Source: a virus. From it: a stretch of DNA of 59,940 nucleotides. Each line of letters starts with the position of its first letter. Within the stretch, counting starts at the first letter, position 1. The DNA lies in the IMG/VR virus record IMGVR_UViG_3300021962_000114, positions 1 through 59,940 of that record; one strand, given 5' to 3'. The position numbers were made by a program, and so were the translations under genes. The notes beneath the pieces were generated by a model, which saw only the letters and a program-made list of their open reading frames with translations, had not been told where the DNA came from and ran no database searches. Below, piece by piece: positions 16,397 to 25,681 of this stretch.

Positions 16397-19300
16397 TTAA
16401 GCACTGAAACTTGCACCAGTTGGCAAAATGTTGAAGTCCAACATAATGAATTCTGCTGTGCGAGTTGGTTGAATATAGATTTGACCATACAGAATGTTAC
16501 GATCAATCAAGTCTGGAGTGTTGTTCTCAGCATCCATCTTGACTTGGTATGCATAGATACCATTGCGTTGTTGTACGCTTTCAAGATATGGATTGACGAT
16601 TGCCAAGAAGCGGTTGCGAGTTGCTGCAACGTTTTGTTCGAAAACAAGGTAGTTGCTGCTGCTTGCGATAAACTTCTTGAGGTTGATCAACAGACGGCGA
16701 ACATTGACACGATCCAGTGCGCTTGGGTTGATTTGCAGAGTCTTTTGACCCCACACCACAATGCCTTGACCTGGGAATGCTGCGATTGGGTTGACACGGT
16801 TCTCATAAAGAACGTCACGCTCTTGGTGAGTCAAGCGATCCAAGACTTGGACTGCTTGTGGAATACCACCACGATTCAAACCTGCTGGAGCATACCATTC
16901 TGCTGCTGCGTTGTCGTTTGCAGCGTAAACTGCTGGCAACACCACAGAAGGTGGAACTGGAATGATCTTGTTCAAGTTTGTGTCAAGGATCTTGACCCAT
17001 GGATAGTAGGTTGCAACATAGTTGCTGTCGATTGTTGCTACGCTGTTGATTGCAGCGTCAATCAAACCTACGCTTTGGTTGCTTGCTGGGAACACCACGT
17101 TATCCATGATGTAGAAGCAATCGCCACGGGTTTCACACATGGTGATGGTCAAGTTGGTAACATAGCTGTGTTGTTCACAGAAGATACCAGGCAACACGAT
17201 CAAGTTGATATCCCATTCATCGGCGTTGCCGAGGGCTGCGATACATTGCTTGTAAGCGATGCTACCAGGACTCTTGATTGTGGTACAATCCAAACCTTGT
17301 GTGTTACCAGCAGTGATGTCAGATCCAACGTTGATTGGAATTGCTGGCCATTGACCCTCAAATCCACCTTGGAATCCAACCACGAACTTACGCAAACGAA
17401 CATAGATTGGCTCGTTTACTGGATCGTAGATGCTTGGAATACTACCACTCAATTGAGGAGGCAGAATCGAACCAGTGCTTGCTGCTACGCCTTGAGCATA
17501 GTAAGATGCATCTGCGTAGCCCCAGACCTTGGCTTCAAGATCAAAGTCGATGTTGTCACCGTTTTGATCGTTGCCGCCGTAGTATGGAAGTGGCTTGAAC
17601 CAGTTTGCAGTGTCGATTGCAACACCCACACCAAACGACGAGGTTGGGTAGAGGTATGCGAGTTCTTCGCTTGCTTCGGCTGGATCACCAAACACAGTAC
17701 CAGATGGATACTTACCAGGTGCTAGACCATAGATACTTGCCTTGCTGTAGCGAACTGCTGGCAACAAGTTACCAAGAGTTCCATCCACTGGGGTCGAGTA
17801 TGCTTCAAATCCGTAAGGCACTACGCTTACTGGATATGGAAGATCGGTCATTTCAATACGAATATACTTACTCAAGTTGACGTAAGTACCGTATTCTACA
17901 ATCTTACCTGCGAAGGTAATGTATGCGTAGCGATCACCAATACGACGTGCTACGAAGTTTGCGCTATCTGGGTTGAGGTTCAAGTTTTGGAAGATTTCCA
18001 AATACTTTGGACGCTTGTCAGTATCGCTGTATGCACGAACTGCAAGAGTGAAGCTACCCCATTCGCTGCCAGGAACTGTACCAGACAACTTGACGTTGCT
18101 GATTTCGATCTTGTACTTGCGATTTGCCAAGGTACCATCGCTCAAGGTGTGAACCTTGAACAACTTGAACTTGGTTGGGTTTGCAGTTTCGGTTGCACTT
18201 CCCTTGAATGGAGCAATTGCTTGCGAATAGATCCAAGGAGTCTTGGCGTTGGTGATAGCGAATTGTGAATCGCCAGTGTTTGGATCATATGAGTATTGAT
18301 CCACAAACTTCATCGATTCTCCTACGCTGAAACCAGAGCTTGGTGCGGTAGCAACTTGGATTCTCCAACCACCACCTTCATCACCACTGCGAGTCTTTTC
18401 AGCCAAGAAGCGTTTGATGCTGTCTTCAAACAACACATAGTTGTATGCAGCTTCAATCTTTTGACCTTGAACTTGTTTTGCTGGGTTACCAACAGTTGGG
18501 TCCATACCAAACACTTCTTTGATATAGTTATTTGCATTCTCTTCAAGAGAGAAGTCATAGTAACCATAAGTACCAGAAGAGTTGTTTCCGTTTTCATCGG
18601 TGAAGTTGTAACGAAGAGCCAATTGATATTGGTTTTCGTTTGGATTGACTTGACCCTTGTAAGGATATACAGAGCTTGTCAATTGTGCTACAACTGAATC
18701 AACAAATCCATTGACTGTGTAGTTGCTGTCGAATTGGGTAGATGCATTTTGGGTATTTGCCAAAACTGCAAGCACCATATTCTTACGAGAATCTGGATTT
18801 GGGTTACATGGATCAGATCCACCCGAACCAGTTGCAATAAACGATCCATTGAATGGACCATACTTACCACTTACGATACCAATGAAGCGCAATGCTGCTC
18901 CGCAAGTTGCGGCACTACGAACTGTTGCAAAGCTTGCGCTATGCACAACCAAATCACCAGTTGCATCAAATGTATCCTTGTCGTAATCAAGATCAATTTG
19001 ACCTGTGTTTGTACCCGTGTTCAATACCGAAGAACTCAACAACCAATTAGTTTCTGAGCTTTCGTTGATTGCGGTTGAGATTTGAGTTTCCTCAGTGGTT
19101 TGTGTACCTTGTGCGCTTGAGGTCAGATAGAACCAACCAGAAGCATCGTTAGGTAGTGAAACACCACTAAACTTACGAATCAATCTCTTAGGAGTAGATA
19201 CAACACCAAGGCTTACTTGCTTGCCGCCATACAATTGGCTACCACTCAATGAACCAGTTCCGGCATATTTTGCAGGATAGTTACTGGTCAATTTAGCAGC

Positions 19301-20380
19301 ACCAAACTTGGCATTAATCGAGCCATTGAACTTCAATTCAGATGAATCATATGCAAAAATTGGTTCAAACAAGTTTTTGCTTTCGCCAGCATCACGGCTG
19401 AATGTATAGCCTGACAAGTTACTAACATCATCAACTGCATCACTCAAGAACACAAATGGCCAATTAACTTGTCCGTTGGTTTCTGTGATAGATGCCGTCA
19501 GATACGAGCCAGAGTTTGCTGGCCAGCTACGAACATTTCCAGAATAAGTACCGTTGATTGTAGGAGCAATAGAATATGTTTGTTGTGACAAAGCACTACC
19601 ACTGAAATATACAGTTCCTTGTGGAATAAACTTTTGTACATCAAACCAAGCAATTGCATAATCAGAGCCACCATTAATTTTTGTAACTTTCTTACCGTCG
19701 GCAACAACAGATGCACTGAATGCTCCGTATGCATTTGCGGTGGTAATATTGACCAACTTACGAGCCTTGAGTGCATTTCCAAGAGAAGAACTCAAACTGT
19801 TAATATTTGGCAAGTATGAGTATGATCCGATAAAGCTAAGAACTTGTGCCTTGGTGGTCAAACTAACAGATGCACTAATACCCGCCGCATCGGTTGTTGG
19901 AATACCATTGACAGCATCGCCAGGCACTTCCCAACCAGAACTGCTGTGAACATATTGAATGTTGGAAGTATAGCTATCGCTATTCAAATACATGAACGAA
20001 CCAGTGGTCAAAGCACCAATATCGTTGGTGCGATCCCAATAACCTGGTTGTGCATATACAACCAGCGGATTCTTTTGCCAATAACCAGTCAAACCACCAA
20101 CACGAACGATGGTTACGATACCTTGTTGAACTAGGTATTCTTTGGCAGTGTAGGGACCGTAGTAGACACCATCAGCAATGCCGAAGCGTTGTTCAAGTGT
20201 AGCTACGTCGGTGATAATGTTAGGAAAGAATGCAGGACCGTCCGCAAATGGAGCGACGATTGCACCTCCGATGTTGGCTACGCCTTGAGCGAGCCCCGAT
20301 AGATCATTTTCTCTGGTGAAGACACCAGGACTTACGATAGTTTGTTCTGGACTCCAGCGTCCACCTTCTTGTATTGGCAT
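16397..20380 (-). CDS. 18: Tail sheath protein (T4 gp18-like), double length
   Basis: Contractile outer tail sheath. The N-terminus has the sheath family layout (SPGVFTRENDLSG, GGAIVAPFADGP, VATLEQRFG, YTAKEYLVQQG, TIVRVGG). The C-terminal quarter has the conserved contraction core, with INLIVLPGIF, VLPAVYAANDNAAAEWYAPAGLNRGG, QERDVLYENRVNPIAAFPGQGIVVWGQKTL, NVRRLLINLKKFI and a final RTAEFIMLDFNILPTGASF strand. T4 gp18 has 659 residues; this has 1327, so some 650 residues are inserted between the N- and C-terminal parts, presumably surface-exposed beta-rich domains. GAAAGGAA is a good ribosome site. The tail tube gene (gp19), normally next to it, is not seen here; a plus-strand adhesin follows instead. 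Confidence 0.94.
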   Translation of the reverse strand: MPIQEGGRWSPEQTIVSPGVFTRENDLSGLAQGVANIGGAIVAPFADGPAFFPNIITDVATLEQRFGIADGVYYGPYTAKEYLVQQGIVTIVRVGGLTGYWQKNPLVVYAQPGYWDRTNDIGALTTGSFMYLNSDSYTSNIQYVHSSSGWEVPGDAVNGIPTTDAAGISASVSLTTKAQVLSFIGSYSYLPNINSLSSSLGNALKARKLVNITTANAYGAFSASVVADGKKVTKINGGSDYAIAWFDVQKFIPQGTVYFSGSALSQQTYSIAPTINGTYSGNVRSWPANSGSYLTASITETNGQVNWPFVFLSDAVDDVSNLSGYTFSRDAGESKNLFEPIFAYDSSELKFNGSINAKFGAAKLTSNYPAKYAGTGSLSGSQLYGGKQVSLGVVSTPKRLIRKFSGVSLPNDASGWFYLTSSAQGTQTTEETQISTAINESSETNWLLSSSVLNTGTNTGQIDLDYDKDTFDATGDLVVHSASFATVRSAATCGAALRFIGIVSGKYGPFNGSFIATGSGGSDPCNPNPDSRKNMVLAVLANTQNASTQFDSNYTVNGFVDSVVAQLTSSVYPYKGQVNPNENQYQLALRYNFTDENGNNSSGTYGYYDFSLEENANNYIKEVFGMDPTVGNPAKQVQGQKIEAAYNYVLFEDSIKRFLAEKTRSGDEGGGWRIQVATAPSSGFSVGESMKFVDQYSYDPNTGDSQFAITNAKTPWIYSQAIAPFKGSATETANPTKFKLFKVHTLSDGTLANRKYKIEISNVKLSGTVPGSEWGSFTLAVRAYSDTDKRPKYLEIFQNLNLNPDSANFVARRIGDRYAYITFAGKIVEYGTYVNLSKYIRIEMTDLPYPVSVVPYGFEAYSTPVDGTLGNLLPAVRYSKASIYGLAPGKYPSGTVFGDPAEASEELAYLYPTSSFGVGVAIDTANWFKPLPYYGGNDQNGDNIDFDLEAKVWGYADASYYAQGVAASTGSILPPQLSGSIPSIYDPVNEPIYVRLRKFVVGFQGGFEGQWPAIPINVGSDITAGNTQGLDCTTIKSPGSIAYKQCIAALGNADEWDINLIVLPGIFCEQHSYVTNLTITMCETRGDCFYIMDNVVFPASNQSVGLIDAAINSVATIDSNYVATYYPWVKILDTNLNKIIPVPPSVVLPAVYAANDNAAAEWYAPAGLNRGGIPQAVQVLDRLTHQERDVLYENRVNPIAAFPGQGIVVWGQKTLQINPSALDRVNVRRLLINLKKFIASSSNYLVFEQNVAATRNRFLAIVNPYLESVQQRNGIYAYQVKMDAENNTPDLIDRNILYGQIYIQPTRTAEFIMLDFNILPTGASFSA

Positions 20381-20432
20381 ATTTATTGTTTCCTTTCACA
20401 GTCACTTCTCATTGAAGAAGTTATGTTTACTT

Positions 20433-20441
20433 TATAAATAT
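20433..20441 (-). promoter_or_regulatory. Candidate promoter for tail sheath gene
   Basis: The minus strand reads ATATTTATA 52 nt before the sheath ATG. A second element, TATAAATAG in the canonical T4 late orientation, lies at 20465-20473. The sheath gene thus keeps a leader with a ribosome site, unlike the close-spaced promoters. The remainder of the 110-nt gap shows nothing else. Confidence 0.35.
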
Positions 20442-20490
20442 GCTTCAAAAAGTTGAACCTCTAACTATTTATATGATCTTTCATTTTTTT

Positions 20491-23400
20491 CTACCGAAAA
20501 TCGATCTTGCTATACCCATTTTCCTTTTTGATCTCCAAATGCATATCAACCATGTCTCGCATTTGATCCAAATGACTGATCACCCAAATGAAATCAAACT
20601 GATGCTTCATATAGGTAAACAATGCACCCATTTGACCCAAATGATCGCTGTCAGCACAACCAAAACCTTCATCAATACAGATAATATTTGGTCGTGGTAG
20701 ATTGCTGATATTAATCAAAGCCACACGAATAGCCAAGCCTGACACAAACTTTTCCATACCGCTGCCCATTTCCAATGGCCAGCGTTTGTCATCATAAACA
20801 ATATTGCTCATGATGTTCTTGCCATCGGTGGTCAAGGTCACAGTAAACTCTACAATCTGGTGTAGAATATTGTTGACTTCTTTTTCAACCTCGGGAAGTG
20901 TCTTGGTGATCACTTCATAAGGAATACCATCACGACTCACAATTGCAGTATAAATCTTGTAAGCCTCGTATGAAGCTTCCAATTCTTGCAGCTTTTTCAA
21001 CTGCTCTGCGGTATTCTTTTGTTGAATCTCCAATTTTCCCTTTTCTGTTGATGCCTTGAACAAATCATTATTTGCACTCTTGATGTCAAGTTCCACAGAT
21101 TTGATACTATTCTTGCAATCGTTTACCTGCACCAACAACTTATTGTTGTTTTCAATGATGTCCTTGTTTTTGTAAAACACATCGATGTTGTCACAAACAA
21201 GCTTTAGCTTGTTTTTGAGATCAATAAGCGTATTTTCCAACTTCAACACCGTGTTGTTGATGGATGCTTTGTTTTTCTCAAGAGCAGCACGATCCACCAA
21301 AAACTTTTGATATGCTTTGTATTGTTCTTCAATGTTACCATACGCCACAACATTTGACTTGATGGTTTGATATTGCTCAACAATTTGTGCAGCATGGCTT
21401 TTTTGATTTTCCAGTTCTTGCTTGGTGGCAATAGCATCTTTAACAAAAACGTTGTTGACACAATAGTTGCAGTTTGGATCATACTTGTGTTCTTCAAGCT
21501 TTTTCAGCTTGTCAATCTTGTTGCGAATAACAACTTTGAGCTTTTCAATATCGCTCTGGGTGTTTTTTTCAAGTTGTACGTCTGCTTTGTATAGTTCATA
21601 CTTTGCTTCGATTCCATCAAAGCTTAGTATAGACCCACTAAGATTAGTCAAACTAGCATCAATACCAGACAGCTTTTCCTTATGCTTGTTTATGTCAGCA
21701 AGTGTAGCATCAACGCTGGTAGTATAATCGATCTTGTCTTTTTCCAGCTTTGTGATATCAAATGCAAACGATTCGGTTTTGACGATGTTTTTGCTTAGTT
21801 CAATCAATTCTGAGTTATAATCTTCCTTCTTGGCTTCCAAAGACTTCAAAAGCAAATTCAGATCAGTGATCGATTGTTCATTCACCGCAATTCTTTGCGA
21901 TGTTTCAGACAACGACTCAATCAACTCATCTTTGCTGAAGTTTTTCAACAGCGCATTGGTTTCTTTGAATTGCTCATTGGCAATATTGTACAATTGATCA
22001 AACACAGTCAATCCCATGAATTGACACAACAAGTCTTTGCGCTCGGTATTGCCAAGATCCACAAACGAACCAGTTTTGCTGTTTTGAATACTCAACACTG
22101 TTAGAATAAAGTCGTCGTAGGTTCCCAAATAATCACGAATGATGTCGTTGGTGCTTCTACGAGCTTCTCCGTTCAAAGGTACTTCTTTGTCGTTCTCCTT
22201 TTTGTAGAACTTGACATCAACCTTTACGTTACCCTTTTTATCTGCTTTACCTTCTCGCTCAATAAAGTAATCAACGCCATTCACTTCAAAATTGAACTTG
22301 CACTTGAAGCTCATTTTCTGAGTGTTGAGAACGTGAACAGCTTTGTATCCCTTACTGAACTTGTCAAATACGCAAAAAGCAAGCGCATCCATGATGCTAG
22401 ACTTGCCACTAGCATTAGGCGCAAACAAACCGATGGTTCCCTTTAGCTTGGTGAAGTCAATATAGTTGCCCTCGCCATAGCTGAACATATTATCAAACTC
22501 AAAAGTCTTGGGCTTCCATCGAATGTTCTTTGGAGTTTTGTCTTTTGGAATTTGTGTGTTGATGTGCTTGTTGAGTTCCAGCACTTTATCCAAGAGTGAC
22601 TTTCCAACTTTCTTTGCAGTAAGAGCATCGGTGATCAATTTGTTCTGATATTCAACATCAAAAATGTTGTGAATATCCAACACTTGTCCAGCAGCAGACG
22701 TTTGATTGTCATAATCATCGATGCGAATAAATGTAGACTCCAAGATTTCGCATTTTGTTTTGATGTCGTTGATGACTTCTTTGACTTGCGAAGGAATAGT
22801 TTCATAGCACTTGGTGCGAATACGAGCTTTCTTTGGAATATCTTTGATATCCGTGATCAACTTACCTTTGTTGATTTCAACTGTATAGAAACCATAATCG
22901 TTTGGAAGTTCGTAGTGCTTAAACAATCTACGCTTCAAATCCCAAAGCAAAAACCCATGACCCTTGAGTTCTTCACCATGATTCTGTTGGATCATCGATC
23001 CAGCATACACAATGACTGGCTTGAATTCGTTGTCGTCATACTCTTGCAATACTTGATGCTTGTGAATATCACCAAGCATTACCATGTGATGTCCATCAAA
23101 CAATTCGTTGGTAATGGCACGGTTGCTCACAACATATCCAATATCAGTAACAGCAGCATTGACTGGTCCATGAAACAAACCAACATGGTGATCGGTTTCG
23201 TTTCTATATTTGCTCGGGATTTTGTCGTGTTTGATGTACTTGTCTGGTTCATCAAATACGCTAAAGTGATTGAACAAAATATTCTCGTATCTAAACACCT
23301 CGGTATCCTTGAGGTAGTAAAGATTCTTGTGGTTCAAACCATTGACGATAGGAGTCAAACAATCCAAACGAGCTTTGTTGTTGAGCAGAGCATCGTGATT

Positions 23401-23676
23401 ACCAGCAATCAAAATGGTGGGAACACGATCTGCGCAATTCTTCAAAAACTCGGAACCCAACTTGACGCATTCTGGTGACAAGTCAACCTTGTTGTGAAAC
23501 ACGTCGCCAGTGATAACACAAACCAAGTTTGTGTTTTTTGCGAGCTTATCAAGTGCTGTGTAGAACTTGTTGAATACAGATTCAAACTCTTCGTGGCGTT
23601 TGGTCAGTCGAATATGAATATCCGATACCTGAATTACGGTGTCTACTTTTTGATCTGTGTTTTTTAATACGATCAT
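20491..23676 (-). CDS. Fused Mre11-Rad50-type recombination nuclease/ATPase (gp47-gp46 / SbcD-SbcC fusion)
   Basis: DNA end-processing complex for recombination-dependent replication. One 1061-residue chain carries both subunits. Residues 1-~330 are the metallophosphoesterase: DIH (19-21), GDVFH (57-61), GNHD (92-95), HG (169-170) and GDIHKH (202-207). From about 385 the Rad50-type ATPase starts: Walker A APNASGKSS (419-427), a long coiled coil, zinc hook CNYC (736-739), a returning coil, the ABC signature in EMGSGMEKFVSGLA (969-982), Walker B ICIDEG (999-1004) and the H-loop VISHL. T4 makes these as two proteins, gp47 and gp46, in that gene order. No stop, frameshift or internal start signal separates the halves. 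The start overlaps the primase stop as ATGA. Confidence 0.95.
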   Translation of the reverse strand: MIVLKNTDQKVDTVIQVSDIHIRLTKRHEEFESVFNKFYTALDKLAKNTNLVCVITGDVFHNKVDLSPECVKLGSEFLKNCADRVPTILIAGNHDALLNNKARLDCLTPIVNGLNHKNLYYLKDTEVFRYENILFNHFSVFDEPDKYIKHDKIPSKYRNETDHHVGLFHGPVNAAVTDIGYVVSNRAITNELFDGHHMVMLGDIHKHQVLQEYDDNEFKPVIVYAGSMIQQNHGEELKGHGFLLWDLKRRLFKHYELPNDYGFYTVEINKGKLITDIKDIPKKARIRTKCYETIPSQVKEVINDIKTKCEILESTFIRIDDYDNQTSAAGQVLDIHNIFDVEYQNKLITDALTAKKVGKSLLDKVLELNKHINTQIPKDKTPKNIRWKPKTFEFDNMFSYGEGNYIDFTKLKGTIGLFAPNASGKSSIMDALAFCVFDKFSKGYKAVHVLNTQKMSFKCKFNFEVNGVDYFIEREGKADKKGNVKVDVKFYKKENDKEVPLNGEARRSTNDIIRDYLGTYDDFILTVLSIQNSKTGSFVDLGNTERKDLLCQFMGLTVFDQLYNIANEQFKETNALLKNFSKDELIESLSETSQRIAVNEQSITDLNLLLKSLEAKKEDYNSELIELSKNIVKTESFAFDITKLEKDKIDYTTSVDATLADINKHKEKLSGIDASLTNLSGSILSFDGIEAKYELYKADVQLEKNTQSDIEKLKVVIRNKIDKLKKLEEHKYDPNCNYCVNNVFVKDAIATKQELENQKSHAAQIVEQYQTIKSNVVAYGNIEEQYKAYQKFLVDRAALEKNKASINNTVLKLENTLIDLKNKLKLVCDNIDVFYKNKDIIENNNKLLVQVNDCKNSIKSVELDIKSANNDLFKASTEKGKLEIQQKNTAEQLKKLQELEASYEAYKIYTAIVSRDGIPYEVITKTLPEVEKEVNNILHQIVEFTVTLTTDGKNIMSNIVYDDKRWPLEMGSGMEKFVSGLAIRVALINISNLPRPNIICIDEGFGCADSDHLGQMGALFTYMKHQFDFIWVISHLDQMRDMVDMHLEIKKENGYSKIDFR

Positions 23677-24599
23677 AATTGGTGTTTTACTTTCAACTTG
23701 AAAAGACTGCTTTCGTCCATCTTAGCACTGGAATCAATTGCTTGCCAGGTTTTTTCGTGACCGATCTCGTTTGGATCTTTACCATTCAGCAAAACCAAAT
23801 GAGTGTTGATTTGGTTTTGCAACAAAAATTCACAAATAGCAACGCTGCTTTTCAAGGCATCATTGTCCAACAACACATTGACTCTGGGTGGTTTGTTGGA
23901 AATCAGCTTGATCTTGAGTTTATTGGACAATGTTTTGCCAAACAGCGGAATTGCGTTATAACGTACAGAGAATGCATCAAACACTCCCTCGACCAACGTG
24001 ATAGGTTGATCAAAATCAGTAAGCATCTCGAAACCGATGATGTCTTTGGTTGAGTCGCACAACCTATATTTCATTTTACTGTTGAACACGTCACGACCAC
24101 AATAAAAATTCAACTCACCATTTTCAGCATACGATGGTACCACAATACGATTTGCAAATGCGCCTTTTTCACAATACCCAATGTTGTAGCGAACAATGTC
24201 GTAGACGCTCAGATTACGCTTGAAGCAATAACTCAAAGCATGTTTCTGAGTTACTGAATTGGTGCTTTTATACAAAGGTTGAAACTCTGGCGGAAGACTC
24301 AGCTTTTTTTCTTCGTATGTTTCAATATGCTTGGGTGCTTGAATCTTACACAGAACTGGATAAAACTCGCTAGGAGCTTTGATCTTGTTCAACAAACTCT
24401 TGAAACTTTTGCCACTGAAGTTGCATACCCAACAATGATAATAGCCGCTCAAGGTGTTCACGTTGAGCTTGCGCTTGTAGTGATTACACTTGGGACAAAA
24501 AAACATAACTTCCTCACCACCTTTTTGGATGTGAGGTTTATGCTTGAAAAGCCGTGACAGCGTTTCTATGACCGAAGTGTCTACCATACGTCTGATCAT
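23673..24599 (-). CDS. DNA primase (DnaG/gp61-like, zinc finger plus TOPRIM)
   Basis: Makes RNA primers for lagging-strand synthesis. About 308 residues from the ATG at 24599; a second ATG four codons later (24587) and an upstream in-frame start at 24656 are alternatives, and none has a clear ribosome site. A zinc-binding domain CPKC (35-38) and CWVC (56-59) is followed by a TOPRIM core: LVEG (202-205, catalytic Glu204) and LLDNDA (243-248, Asp245/Asp247). The order and size fit a stand-alone phage primase such as T4 gp61 rather than a primase-helicase fusion. It sits between a RuvC-like nuclease and the Mre11-Rad50 gene, forming a small replication-recombination operon. Confidence 0.88.
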   Translation of the reverse strand: MIRRMVDTSVIETLSRLFKHKPHIQKGGEEVMFFCPKCNHYKRKLNVNTLSGYYHCWVCNFSGKSFKSLLNKIKAPSEFYPVLCKIQAPKHIETYEEKKLSLPPEFQPLYKSTNSVTQKHALSYCFKRNLSVYDIVRYNIGYCEKGAFANRIVVPSYAENGELNFYCGRDVFNSKMKYRLCDSTKDIIGFEMLTDFDQPITLVEGVFDAFSVRYNAIPLFGKTLSNKLKIKLISNKPPRVNVLLDNDALKSSVAICEFLLQNQINTHLVLLNGKDPNEIGHEKTWQAIDSSAKMDESSLFKLKVKHQL

Positions 24600-24631
24600 A
24601 TCATACACGACGTTGGCGGATACGCAATTTT

Positions 24632-25144
24632 TTATTTCTCGTCGTACATGGCACAAACCACGGCATCGTACATATCACTATTGCGTTCGTCCCAGTTGCC
24701 CTTTTTATTTTGTGCAGTGAACTTGGTCACGTCTGGCATCAAGGATTCAAGCTGTTGTTTCACAAATTCCTTGGGTTTGATTCCCTTGATTCTACATTTA
24801 CCAAATAAATGCTTGCGCATGGTGGTAACACTCAGTAGGTTGACCTTCTTTTTGAAGTGTTCTTCTAGGATGTAAGCAAATACAGCATTGTGCCGTGCCA
24901 GAGTGATAATAACTTGTTGTGATGTAAACCCGCCAGCAAAACCACTTAAAGCTGCTTCAAGATTGATGTGAGACATCTTGGAAATATTGGGATCTTTTTC
25001 CAAAACTGAAATAACATGAAACGTTTTTTCTTTGGTAGAGTCGAATTTCTTGGTGTCTATAAAACCAGCAGAGAGGATTTTTTTATCCTCTCTGAACGCC
25101 CAACCCGTTACTGAAGTGGAAGAATCAAGACCTAGTATAACCAT
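24632..25144 (-). CDS. RuvC-like Holliday junction resolvase
   Basis: Structure-specific nuclease that resolves branched DNA before packaging. 170 residues, typical for RuvC. The acidic catalytic residues are visible: Asp7 in ILGLDSSTSVTGWA, Glu63 in INLEAALSGF, and Asp157 and Asp160 in the C-terminal RNSDMYDAVVCAMY helix. T4 uses an unrelated enzyme (endonuclease VII, gp49) for this task. So this may replace gp49 here. It is the first gene of the primase/Mre11-Rad50 operon, with a variant promoter motif before the ATG. Confidence 0.88.
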   Translation of the reverse strand: MVILGLDSSTSVTGWAFREDKKILSAGFIDTKKFDSTKEKTFHVISVLEKDPNISKMSHINLEAALSGFAGGFTSQQVIITLARHNAVFAYILEEHFKKKVNLLSVTTMRKHLFGKCRIKGIKPKEFVKQQLESLMPDVTKFTAQNKKGNWDERNSDMYDAVVCAMYDEK

Positions 25145-25147
25145 ACT

Positions 25148-25156
25148 AATACATAG
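25148..25156 (-). promoter_or_regulatory. Variant promoter motif before RuvC-like gene
   Basis: The coding strand reads CTATGTATT then 3 nt before the ATG at 25144, one base off the CTATTTATT form. It also forms part of a 19-nt inverted repeat (CATACTA...TAGTATG). Weak evidence. Confidence 0.25.
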
Positions 25157-25161
25157 TATGA

Positions 25162-25650
25162 TTATCTGGTAAACCTACCGTCGCTATACTTCTTATTGTT
25201 GAAGCCTTTTGTATAAAGCGACAACTGTTTGGATTGATTTCCAATAGCATCTTTGAATTGGGTTTGACCAATAGGTGCTTTGAGCTTGAAGCCTTGGTCA
25301 ACAGTGTACAAAGCATCTTGCACAGCACCTTGACCATTCCAATTAACAGAGATCTTGTTGACACCATCAGTCTTGACACCACCATTGATGCTATCGCTAT
25401 AGTTCAATGCTTTTTCATTGAAATTTTCGGTACCTGTATTGGCACGTAGTTTGAATCCTTTTGTGGTAGTGTATTTCGCATCAAATGTGCTGGTACCGAC
25501 AGAAAGTTGGTTTGATCCATTACCAGTTTGCACGTTTTTTTGCACTGGTTGGTATGCGCCACCTGCTGGTTGACCAGACAAATAACGATCTGCCAAACTC
25601 ATGTTGGAAGATTCACGATCAATTACCTTTGCGTCAGATGAAGTTGCCAT
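25162..25650 (-). CDS. Hypothetical repeat-containing protein
   Basis: 162 residues, polar, with few hydrophobics. Three repeats of a KGFKL-type unit (TKGFKLRANTG, DQGFKLKAPIG, TKGFNNKK) spaced about 35-55 residues apart, each preceded by a Tyr/Thr-rich stretch, suggest a small fibrous or decorative virion protein. No family recognised. It lies between the FG-GAP adhesin gene (31 nt upstream) and the RuvC-like gene. An AAGGAAC ribosome site is present, and a CTATTTATT motif sits 20 nt upstream. Confidence 0.7.
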   Translation of the reverse strand: MATSSDAKVIDRESSNMSLADRYLSGQPAGGAYQPVQKNVQTGNGSNQLSVGTSTFDAKYTTTKGFKLRANTGTENFNEKALNYSDSINGGVKTDGVNKISVNWNGQGAVQDALYTVDQGFKLKAPIGQTQFKDAIGNQSKQLSLYTKGFNNKKYSDGRFTR

Positions 25651-25670
25651 ATATTTTTAGTGTTCCTTAT

Positions 25671-25679
25671 AATAAATAG
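25671..25679 (-). promoter_or_regulatory. TATTTAT-type promoter motif with ribosome site downstream
   Basis: The coding strand reads CTATTTATT 20 nt before the ATG at 25650, with AAGGAAC in the short leader. This is an instance where the motif is followed by a true leader. Confidence 0.5.
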
Positions 25680-25681
25680 GT

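Noticed and set aside
16469-17725. 418-codon plus-strand frame opposite the sheath gene
   Set aside because: Length comes from codon bias of the sheath; product is Cys/Trp-rich and without domains.
22669-23478. 269-codon plus-strand frame opposite the nuclease half of the Mre11-Rad50 gene
   Set aside because: Shadow of a conserved gene.
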